A stretch of 10,280 bases of DNA, from the NCBI GenBank assembly GCA_040758255.1, contig JBFLVX010000088.1, forward strand, positions 1-10,280, in the 5' to 3' direction. Under the pieces are notes generated by a model that was given only the letters and a program-made list of their open reading frames with translations, was not told the DNA's origin and searched no databases. Numbering within the stretch: the stretch's first letter is position 1; each line of letters begins with the position of its first letter. Positions 1 through 5,800 of this stretch are shown piece by piece. The translations under genes and the position numbers were made by a program. Source of the DNA: JACRPZ01 sp040758255. GTDB taxonomy: Bacteria; Nitrospirota; Thermodesulfovibrionia; UBA6902.

Positions 1-1
1 G

Positions 2-55
2 TACCGAGTGGAGAGTTTCGCCACTCGCCAACAGAGCTTGACCGCCGGTTCCTAA
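2..55 (+). CDS. Possible C-terminal tail of the IS ATPase (IstB-like), partial
   Basis: The frame starting at base 2 reads YRVESFATRQQSLTAGS and stops with TAA at 53-55. IstB-type helper ATPases of IS21 elements often finish near a G-x-SYR-hydrophobic motif, and the YRV here could be that end. Only 17 residues are visible, so this is a guess supported mainly by the adjacent IS21-like end. Another frame through the same bases is also open, so the reading frame is not proven. Confidence 0.22.
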   Translation, partial: YRVESFATRQQSLTAGS

Positions 56-60
56 CCGGC
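44..60 (+). terminator. Small perfect hairpin near the IS end
   Basis: GCCGGTT (44-50) and AACCGGC (54-60) form a perfect 7-bp stem with a CCT loop. The possible transposition-gene stop codon at 53-55 lies inside it. No clear T-run follows, so termination is inferred from position and stem strength only. Confidence 0.3.
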
Positions 61-78
61 TATTGGTTAAGGGTGCAG

Positions 79-120
79 GGGGTCACTAAAAGTGGCGACC
101 CGGGGTCACTAAACGTGCCG
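79..120. repeat. Two terminal direct repeats of the IS end
   Basis: GGGGTCACTAAA occurs at 79-90 and 102-113. Each copy is followed by a variable base, GTG, a variable base and CG. The unit repeats with a 23-bp period. Tandem transposase-binding repeats of this kind at the tip are characteristic of IS21-family ends. Confidence 0.65.
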
Positions 121-121
121 G

Positions 122-1207
122 ATGACAAGGGGTTTCAAGGTTCGGATCACGCCTATCAGTTTTTCTCCTCTTGCCCTGCATTTCGCGGTTCCGAAGGGGC
201 GTCATGGGGATGTGCTCCATGCGATCGATTCCGGCATGGAGGGGATGGCGGGGGATTTTTCCTCTTTCTATTCGAGGTCGTTTTCCAGGTGGGTGTCGGG
301 GGCGGAGCACGGGGGGGTTCCTTCGTGGTTCTGGTGGGGGGCGGCTGGTCTGGGGGCTCTTGCCTTGTTCGCTTGGTTGTGGGTGTTTTCCTTGCGCCGC
401 GAGGTTGCTATCAAGACGAAGCATCTTAAGAATGAGATCGAGGAGCGGAGGTATATCGACAAGCAGGTCCGTGTCTTGAACGCGGAGTTGGAGGCTAAGG
501 TAGATGAGCGCACGCGTCAGCTGCAGTACGCGAACGATGAGCTTGAGGCGTTCACCTACTCTGTGGCTCATGATTTGCGGGCTCCTTTGAGGTCTATCTC
601 GGGTTTCGCGCAGATTTTGGCCAATCCTGTGAAGGATCCCAATGATCCCACCTGTGTCCATTGCGTTGAGCGGATTGTGGGGAATGTGGAGAGGATGGAG
701 GATTTGATCCAGGGGATTCTTGGTTTTTCCCATGTGTCGAAGAGCGATCTTCATTTCTCTTCCGTCGACATGGGTGTCTTGGCGAGGTCCGTCTTCGACG
801 AGCTTGTCTCCGACGAGGAGAAGCTTGCCATTCTCTTCTCGGTGGGCGATCTTCCCCAATGCCGGGCTGATCCTATGCTGATGCATCAGGTGTGGATGAA
901 TCTCATCGGCAACGCGGTCAAGTACACGCGTCCCAAGCCTATCCGCCGCATCGAAATCTCGGGCCATACCAAGGACGGCATGCATATCTATGAGGTGAAG
1001 GACTCGGGCGTCGGCTTCGATCCCGAATATTCCCACAAGCTTTTCAAGCTCTTCCAGCGTCTCCACTCCGAAAAGGAATTCGAAGGCACGGGCGTGGGCC
1101 TCTCCATCGTCGCCCGCATCATCTCCCGCCACAAAGGTAAAGTCTGGGCAACCTCCATCCCTACCCAAGGCTCCACATTCTCCTTCTCCCTCCCCTCCCA
1201 GCCATAA
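122..1207 (+). pseudogene. Sensor histidine kinase, 5' end lost to an IS
   Basis: This is the remainder of a membrane sensor kinase that would phosphorylate a response regulator. Residues 4-58 resemble the last part of a periplasmic solute-binding (SBP_bac_3-like) sensor domain, with the pattern TPISFSP...FAVPKGR...AID. A single membrane segment follows at about 69-90, then a coiled linker at 92-140. The HisKA segment is FTYSVAHDLRAPLR with phospho-acceptor His150. The ATPase domain has an N box (WMNLIGNAVKYT, 258-269), G1 DSGVGF (294-299) and G2 GTGVGL (322-327). Most of the binding domain and the signal peptide are missing. The IS junction falls at 127/128, so the apparent ATG at 122 belongs to the IS tip and has no ribosome site. 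The catalytic core looks intact, but normal sensing should be lost. No partner response regulator is in the window. Confidence 0.85.
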
Positions 1208-1419
1208 ACCATCAGACAGGAATCCAGGATAACCAAGATCGACAAGACCAGAACCCCTCCCAATATCAAATCCTGCTAATATTAAATCTTCTCCATCCTC
1301 TCCCGCCCAACCCCAAATCACAGATTTTCCTAAAAATATGCCTATACCCAGCAACCACCTATTTACAACCCCATAACGCATATCTTACCCTTTTTGAGGA
1401 TAATACTTACAAAACAGTT

Positions 1420-1448
1420 TCTACAAACCATGGATTTATCCTTATAAT
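1420..1448 (+). promoter_or_regulatory. Promoter of the DUF2806 gene
   Basis: A perfect -10 box TATAAT lies at 1443-1448, with TCTACA (4 of 6 matches to TTGACA) at 1420-1425 and a 17-bp spacer. The start codon is at 1497, so the leader is about 40 nt. The rest of the 1208-1496 gap is AT-rich with no convincing gene or terminator. It marks the shift from the GC-rich kinase remnant to the AT-rich island. Confidence 0.55.
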
Positions 1449-1457
1449 ATTTATTAG

Positions 1458-1475
1458 CCGGACGCTTCGCGCTGG
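1458..1475 (+). other. GC-rich hairpin in the leader of the DUF2806 gene
   Basis: CCGGACGC and GCGCTGG pair around a TTC loop, with one bulged A (1462) and one G-T pair (1460/1473). It is a compact GC-rich stem inside otherwise AT-rich sequence, between the promoter and the ribosome site (AGGAG at 1485-1489). It could stabilise the mRNA or mark a recombination scar. Its function is unknown. Confidence 0.4.
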
Positions 1476-1496
1476 AATAGCTAAAGGAGAAAACAA

Positions 1497-2336
1497 ATGG
1501 AAGGAAATATTGCAAATGTTGGCGATTTAGCGAAACCGGTTAATACCTTAATAAAAAAAATATCCGATGCCATTGGGGTATTGTTTGAGCCACAAAGAAT
1601 AATTCGGAGAGCAAAAGCAGAAACTCAAGCTGAAGAAATAAAGGCCATTTCTGATTTAAAAATTGATGAATTAAAAAAAAGGACTCTTGCAAGAATGATT
1701 AACGAAGAAACTAAGAAACAAGAAAATATTGAGAATATTATCGATAATTCTTTGCCTCTGCTGAATGAGCAATCAAAACCTATTGATATAGATAATGACT
1801 GGTTGGCTAATTTCTTTGACAAAGCAAGAATTACATCAAATGAACAGATGCAGACAATATGGAGTAAAATACTGGCAGGCGAGGCAAATAAACCGGGCAC
1901 GTTTACAAGAAGAACAATAAAAATAGTATCAGAACTAGAAATAAGAGATGCTATGTTGTTTACAAATCTCGCTAAATTTAATTTCTTAATTGGATTGCCA
2001 ACAATTGTAATATTTGATTGCCAAAATGATATTTATAATAAATATGGAATTACTTTTAATACATTAAAGCATCTTGATACATTGGGACTTATTAGTTTTG
2101 AAAGTATTAGTGGATATGGAAGGCAGAAGCTCCCACAAGATTTCACTATTAGTTATTTCCATATTCCGATAAAAATAAGAATGCAAAATGAAAAGGATAA
2201 TACACTTCCTATTGGGCAGGTATTATTAACACAATCAGGCCAAGAACTCGTACAAATATGTGGATCTACCCCTGAAAGAGAAATAATAGATTACTCAATT
2301 GAGCAATGGAAAAATCAAGGAGTAAGAATAAATTGA
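1497..2336 (+). CDS. DUF2806-type protein of a defence-like island
   Basis: A 279-residue soluble protein with no signal peptide or membrane segment. The N-terminal third (about 30-75) is charged and probably helical (FEPQRIIRRAKAE...). The family signature follows: DWLANFF (101-107), then MQTIWSKILAGEANKPGTF (118-136) and RRT. This pattern is typical of DUF2806 proteins, whose biochemical role is not established and which often occur among mobile or phage-defence genes. The C-terminal half has a winged-helix-like run (LKHLDTLGLISFE, about 190-202) and a conserved-looking VLLTQSGQELVQIC (242-255). The start is supported by AGGAG at 1485-1489, seven bases before the ATG. The gene is much more AT-rich than the kinase and the UvrA operon, which suggests transfer. 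Whether it works with the ATPase pair downstream is inference. Confidence 0.72.
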   Translation: MEGNIANVGDLAKPVNTLIKKISDAIGVLFEPQRIIRRAKAETQAEEIKAISDLKIDELKKRTLARMINEETKKQENIENIIDNSLPLLNEQSKPIDIDNDWLANFFDKARITSNEQMQTIWSKILAGEANKPGTFTRRTIKIVSELEIRDAMLFTNLAKFNFLIGLPTIVIFDCQNDIYNKYGITFNTLKHLDTLGLISFESISGYGRQKLPQDFTISYFHIPIKIRMQNEKDNTLPIGQVLLTQSGQELVQICGSTPEREIIDYSIEQWKNQGVRIN

Positions 2337-2521
2337 ATTCTTCTAACTTTAGCTTCAACCGGATATTCTGGCCTGGTATGGTTTGTGATGTGTCTCTACG
2401 ATCCCTGGGCAAACTACGCAAGTCTAGTATTCCCGGTTTAACGTATGTTGGTTCGACTCCGCAACGCGGAGCAGAGAGTTGAAATATTATAAAATTTTTG
2501 GTTTAAGTCCAGGGGGAATAT
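2337..2521 (+). other. Structured intergenic region before the ATPase gene
   Basis: These 185 nt hold no gene and are clearly less AT-rich than the genes on either side. TTnAACCGG at 2354-2362 is mirrored by CCGGTTnAA at 2433-2441, bounding an imperfect fold of about 88 nt. A separate perfect hairpin, CTCCGC-AAC-GCGGAG, occupies 2457-2471. An alternative pairing, GTTG with CAAC around 2447-2465, would compete with it. A strong ribosome site (AGGGGGA, about 2511-2517) precedes the ATG at 2522. No convincing -35/-10 pair was found, although TATAAA occurs at 2488-2493. It could be a leader RNA, an attenuator or a recombination site. Confidence 0.4.
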
Positions 2522-3949
2522 ATGAATATTAGCATTTCTTCTTTTAAGGGTATTAATAAACTTGAATCTTTTCCAATAAAAAGAGTTAATGTACTTACTG
2601 GCGCGAATAGTGGAGGTAAAAGTTCACTTATTCATCTTTTACTTCTATTAAAACAATCTATTGAAGCTGCCTCATTTGAATCTGCTTTGAAACTAAATAA
2701 GCCATATGTATCTCTTGGAAAATTTGAATCAATATTATACAACGAAAAGAATTCTAATACTTTCTCTGTTACTTTTCATCTTGATAATACTGATATTGGT
2801 AGTAATAGTAAACTCCTTGATAAGTACTTAGGAACCATTGAAGAGAAAGGTCAATTCAAGCAAATAGATGTGTATTTCTCGTTTAAAAAAGCAACAAAAA
2901 GAATTGTTGTTAAGCAGTATAAAATTTCAATTTTTTACAATGGTTATGTAGAGAACAAGTATCTTGATATTGAAAGAAATATTCGAGGAAATAAATATGC
3001 AATTAAAACAAACGCACCGTTTTTATTTCTAAAAAAACCTTTATTTAGTAATATCGTTAATGAAGGTGATTATAGAGAAATGACAGCAAATGTATTGTTT
3101 TCTTCATTTTTCCCATATGAAATCGAGAATTCTTCTGTCGAAGTAATGTTTGGACCTTTTAACAGAGTTATTAGAAATATTATCTACCGTTTTTTTAATG
3201 GAGTAACATATATTGGTCCGTTAAGAGAGGAACCTAGAGAGTATTACTTTCAAGATGACGATTTTGTTGATTCAATAGGCAATAAAGGAGAGAATGCGGC
3301 CTTTATATATGCAAATTATTCTCAAGAAGTAATAAGCACTTATAAATATAGCATTACTAGAGGTGAGTTAGAAGATAAAGTGGTTAATATAACATTAGAA
3401 AATGCTCTTAACCATTGGTTGTGCGAAATATTTGAGATGGCAAAAACAATTCGCGTTGATCGCGCTAAGACAAATCGGCATATACACACTGTAACACTGA
3501 CAAACAATAATGGAAAAAAAATCCCAATAACGCATGTTGGCTTTGGCATTAGTCAAGTATTACCAATAATTGTTGAAGGACTTAGACCGTCACAAAATAC
3601 ATCATTAATTATACTTGAACAACCAGAAATTCACCTTCATCCAAAAGTTCAAAGCCTTCTTTTTGATTTTTTAAGTTCAATTTCTTTAAATAAATCTGTA
3701 TTAGTCGAAACACATTCAGACCACTTTATTCATCGTTTGAGACGACGAGTTGCTGAAGATAAACAATGTAATTTATTGAATAAAATTGTATTAACTTTTG
3801 TAAATAATCAAGTTGATGGAACAGAATATGATGTAATTAAGCTCGAAGAAAATGGAACAATTAAAAAATGGCCATCCGGGTTCTTTGATCAATATGATAA
3901 TGAATTCAAACTTCTAATAAAGGCTCAATCAAAAAAAAATAGGATTTAA
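2522..3949 (+). CDS. AAA (ABC/OLD-like) ATPase with DUF3696-type C-terminus
   Basis: A 475-residue cytoplasmic ATPase of the AAA_15/AAA_21 type found in OLD-like and other defence ATPases. It opens with ISSFKGI and Walker A GANSGGKSS (27-35). YIGPLREEPREYY (230-242) is the conserved insert seen before the lid in these ATPases. VGFGISQVLPII (339-350) stands in for the ABC signature. Walker B is SLIILEQPEIHLHP (361-374), and the switch histidine is in ETHSDHFIHRLRRRV (His398). The tail motif WPSGFFDQY (450-458) is typical of DUF3696. There is no Toprim or other nuclease domain after the ATPase core, unlike GajA or OLD, so an effector should come from a partner. Only 4 nt separate its stop from the next gene, and the two are almost certainly co-expressed. 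Codon use is very AT-rich. The family is sure; the biological role is inferred. Confidence 0.85.
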   Translation: MNISISSFKGINKLESFPIKRVNVLTGANSGGKSSLIHLLLLLKQSIEAASFESALKLNKPYVSLGKFESILYNEKNSNTFSVTFHLDNTDIGSNSKLLDKYLGTIEEKGQFKQIDVYFSFKKATKRIVVKQYKISIFYNGYVENKYLDIERNIRGNKYAIKTNAPFLFLKKPLFSNIVNEGDYREMTANVLFSSFFPYEIENSSVEVMFGPFNRVIRNIIYRFFNGVTYIGPLREEPREYYFQDDDFVDSIGNKGENAAFIYANYSQEVISTYKYSITRGELEDKVVNITLENALNHWLCEIFEMAKTIRVDRAKTNRHIHTVTLTNNNGKKIPITHVGFGISQVLPIIVEGLRPSQNTSLIILEQPEIHLHPKVQSLLFDFLSSISLNKSVLVETHSDHFIHRLRRRVAEDKQCNLLNKIVLTFVNNQVDGTEYDVIKLEENGTIKKWPSGFFDQYDNEFKLLIKAQSKKNRI

Positions 3950-3953
3950 TTGA

Positions 3954-4757
3954 ATGAAAGCAAATGCATTATTAGATCCTGGATTGCTTTGCTGGGATTC
4001 GATGGATTATGTTTTAAATAAAAGTAAGTATTGGGTGTTAATTGAGCAAATTATTAAAATAACAGAGATATTGGATAGGCCAAATATTTGTATGCTTTTT
4101 ACATCAAAGCTAGCAAATGAGCTAATTGAGATATTTCCAATCGGAGAAATTGCTCATGAAAATTCTGATCTAAGGGATTTTTGTTCATTAATGTATTCCT
4201 TGTTTTCAAAATGGTCGTCATCTGAATATGAAATATCTGAAGTTGATGATGTAATTTCTATAACACCAGATATATGTAATCGTTCTCATTTATCTCAAAT
4301 TATTAAAGCTGAACTTAAAAAGATTATGTCTTATGTTAATAAGCAACCATATGACACTGGATTTATCACACATTGTAACGTTCTCGACTTTAACCAAACC
4401 GGCTTGTGTTGCATTACACGCAATAGTCGTTTTACTTTGCAAATAATTGATAATCAAGATAAGTGTATTGAATTTTATAAAAAGTATTCATTATTCTATG
4501 AAGAAAATAGAAAGCATAATTCATTAAATGGTTATGGAAGTAGATTACCAATATATATTGGAAAACAAGAGTTACAGGATTTACTTGATTATTTTGTTTG
4601 TTGTGATGAGAGCGCTTCATTTGTTATTTTTTCAATTAAATATAAAATATTAATTGTATTTAAAAGGCATTCAGGAAATTTGTATCATGCTTACCCTATA
4701 GATGAAGGCGAATTATCAAGAATGAGATTGAGTAAAAAAGATGTACCAAGGAAATAG
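3954..4757 (+). CDS. Unknown 267-residue partner of the ATPase
   Basis: I do not recognise this family. It starts 4 nt after the ATPase stop, in the same AT-rich style, so it is the second gene of the unit. The protein is soluble with no signal or membrane segment. The N-terminus MKANALLDPGLLCWD (1-15), followed by a helical stretch and ICMLFTSKLANELIEIFP (45-62), is loosely like the first acidic strand and helix of PIN-like nucleases, with D8 and D15 as possible acidic residues. This is only a resemblance. The C-terminal part has KYKILIVFKRH (229-239) and LYHAYPID (243-250), a short beta-rich segment. Several cysteines (13, 47, 77, 108, 141, 152, 153, 171, 216, 217) show no CxxC zinc pattern. 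In two-gene ATPase defence modules such as PARIS or Septu the second protein is the effector, which makes this the candidate toxin or nuclease. Confidence 0.6.
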   Translation: MKANALLDPGLLCWDSMDYVLNKSKYWVLIEQIIKITEILDRPNICMLFTSKLANELIEIFPIGEIAHENSDLRDFCSLMYSLFSKWSSSEYEISEVDDVISITPDICNRSHLSQIIKAELKKIMSYVNKQPYDTGFITHCNVLDFNQTGLCCITRNSRFTLQIIDNQDKCIEFYKKYSLFYEENRKHNSLNGYGSRLPIYIGKQELQDLLDYFVCCDESASFVIFSIKYKILIVFKRHSGNLYHAYPIDEGELSRMRLSKKDVPRK

Positions 4758-4785
4758 CTAGCAATTTATTCAACTTGACTCAGCT

Positions 4786-4838
4786 ATGTCACGATTCTTG
4801 CTAGTCTTCATTACGCTCCTCAGTAAGAATCGTGACAT
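4786..4838. repeat. Perfect 14-bp inverted repeat after the ATPase unit
   Basis: ATGTCACGATTCTT (4786-4799) is matched exactly by AAGAATCGTGACAT (4825-4838) around a 25-nt loop. It begins 28 nt after the stop codon of the 267-residue gene. The stem would be very stable, but no T-run follows, so it is not a classic intrinsic terminator. It could be a bidirectional termination or mRNA-protecting stem, a protein-binding palindrome, or a mobile-element or recombination site. Confidence 0.7.
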
Positions 4839-5078
4839 TACGACTCGCAGGTTTAGAAAATGTTAGTTTCAAGCCCTCGGCGATTTAAGAGATTTACTCA
4901 AGAAAATTATAGGTTTTATAAAAAAAAGTCTTCCTTTATACAACTCAATTTAATAATGATTTTAAGTTAAGAGAGGTTCTATTGCTTACACATACTCCTG
5001 GCAGGTTTAACAAATATTACGCAGAATTGTACTTTAGCATTTGATAAGTTTCAATATATATAGGAATTAATTCTGTTA
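4839..5078. other. AT-rich gene-free stretch
   Basis: No convincing gene is seen on either strand. The stretch has A- and T-runs (for example around 4918-4930) and two copies of GCAGGTTTA (4847-4855 and 5001-5009). It ends where the vapBC promoter begins. It may be island filler or the edge of the acquired block. Confidence 0.4.
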
Positions 5079-5107
5079 TTGACTTTACACATTATGATGT
5101 GTAAGAT
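5079..5107 (+). promoter_or_regulatory. vapBC promoter
   Basis: TTGACT at 5079-5084 and TAAGAT at 5102-5107 are spaced by exactly 17 bp, a good sigma-70 pair. The vapB start codon follows at 5127 behind a purine-rich ribosome site (AGAGGGGG). The short leader and dedicated promoter are usual for a toxin-antitoxin operon. Confidence 0.7.
5085..5104. promoter_or_regulatory. Palindromic operator in the vapBC promoter
   Basis: TTACACAT (5085-5092) and ATGTGTAA (5097-5104) are perfect inverted repeats separated by TATG. They fill the spacer between the -35 and -10 boxes and run into the -10. VapB or VapBC bound here would block RNA polymerase, which is the known autoregulation mode of these operons. 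Confidence 0.72.
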
Positions 5108-5126
5108 ATGAGTAGAGGGGGATATC

Positions 5127-5324
5127 ATGGCTACGAACCTGGCGATAGATGATGCATTGCTCACGAAGGCGCTTGAGATTGGGGGGTTTAGGTCAAAAAA
5201 GGATACTGTGAACGCAGCGCTTGATGAGTTCATCAAAAGGAGAAAGGCGAAGGATCTTGTAGATGTTTTTGGTACAATAGAATATGAGGATTCGTACGAT
5301 TATAAGAAAATGAGATCCCGATGA
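5127..5324 (+). CDS. vapB: VapB-type antitoxin
   Basis: A 65-residue antitoxin, the usual length for the family. The N-terminal half MATNLAIDDALLTKALEIGG followed by KKDTVNAALDEFIKRR is a ribbon-helix-helix-like DNA-binding fold of the DUF2191/VapB type. The C-terminus FGTIEYEDSYDYKKMR (about 49-64) matches the toxin-wrapping tail common in this group. The protein should bind VapC and also repress the operon through the palindrome at 5085-5104. It has its own promoter, and its stop codon overlaps the vapC start by the four bases ATGA (5321-5324), so translation is likely coupled. It is less AT-rich than the ATPase unit, so it may have arrived separately. Confidence 0.88.
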   Translation: MATNLAIDDALLTKALEIGGFRSKKDTVNAALDEFIKRRKAKDLVDVFGTIEYEDSYDYKKMRSR

Positions 5325-5734
5325 AACGGGTATTGGTGGATACTTCGGTATGGTTTCTTGCTTTAAGAAAGAAGGAGAGAACCGAGGAAGATCAGAAGAT
5401 AGTGAGCTATCTATCCAAATTGATAGGCAACCTTGCGGTTGTCCTCATAGGTCCGATTCGGCAGGAAATCCTATCGGGAGTCTCGAACAAAGAAACGTTT
5501 GAAATGCTCAAGGAGAAATTGTCGATATTCGAAAACCACACGATACAAACTCATGATTATGAACGTGCGGCGGAGTACTTCAATGAATGCAGAAACCACG
5601 GGATACAAGGAACCTATATAGATTACCTGATATGCTCAGTTGCGACCAACAACGACATGTCCATATTTACATTGGACAAGGATTTTCAACACTATCAGAA
5701 GCATACAAAAATAAAGTTGGAAAAATACACCTGA
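5321..5734 (+). CDS. vapC: VapC-type PIN-domain ribonuclease toxin
   Basis: A 137-residue single-domain PIN protein of normal VapC length. The acidic metal-binding residues can be placed at Asp7 (LVDTSVW), Glu49 (IRQEIL), Asp101 (GTYIDYLICSVA) and Asp119/Asp121 (FTLDKDF). All are present, so the toxin should be an active Mg-dependent RNase, typically acting on tRNA or rRNA in this family. The start overlaps the end of vapB, so the toxin is made only after the antitoxin. A gap of 66 nt with no clear promoter or terminator separates it from the UvrA gene. Read-through from the vapBC promoter into the UvrA operon is therefore possible. Confidence 0.9.
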   Translation: MKRVLVDTSVWFLALRKKERTEEDQKIVSYLSKLIGNLAVVLIGPIRQEILSGVSNKETFEMLKEKLSIFENHTIQTHDYERAAEYFNECRNHGIQGTYIDYLICSVATNNDMSIFTLDKDFQHYQKHTKIKLEKYT

Positions 5735-5800
5735 AAATATTCCAGTCGATCATGGAATCCTGTTATCATGTCGAATTGATCCATACATAAAGGATGAGGT

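Larger units (their letters stand above)
1..127. mobile_element. End of an IS21-like insertion sequence (partial)
   Basis: The stretch ends in ...GGATGACA at 120-127. Read from the other strand it begins TGTCATCC, the TG...CA-type tip usual for IS21-family elements. Just inside the tip lie two copies of GGGGTCACTAAAnGTGnCG spaced 23 bp apart, which matches the multiple terminal repeats of that family. From 128 onward the sequence reads as the interior of a histidine kinase gene, so the element-host junction is at about 127/128. The rest of the element would lie left of the window. The family call rests on end architecture only, because no transposase is visible. Confidence 0.55.

Noticed and set aside
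86..1381. A 431-residue open frame on the - strand opposite the kinase
   Set aside because: It is a shadow caused by the strong base skew of the kinase gene. The + strand carries every histidine kinase motif and the - strand frame has no recognisable domain.
2440..2475. tRNA or tmRNA 3' remnant, because GGTTCGACTCC resembles a T-loop
   Set aside because: The flanking bases do not form a proper T-stem and no acceptor stem or anticodon arm can be found upstream.
4775..4803. Promoter TTGACT...TTGCTA after the ATPase unit
   Set aside because: The -10 is poor, no gene follows for about 320 bp, and the region overlaps the inverted repeat.
1450..5000. Integron cassette array, suggested by same-strand genes each next to a hairpin
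   Set aside because: I looked for paired RYYYAAC and GTTRRRY core sites around each hairpin and found only isolated half matches (for example ATTCAAC at 4768-4774). No integrase gene is in the window.
4847..5009. Direct repeat GCAGGTTTA at 4847-4855 and 5001-5009 as a possible attachment-site or insertion scar
   Set aside because: It is only 9 bp, with nothing recognisable between the copies, so chance is a fair explanation in AT-rich sequence.
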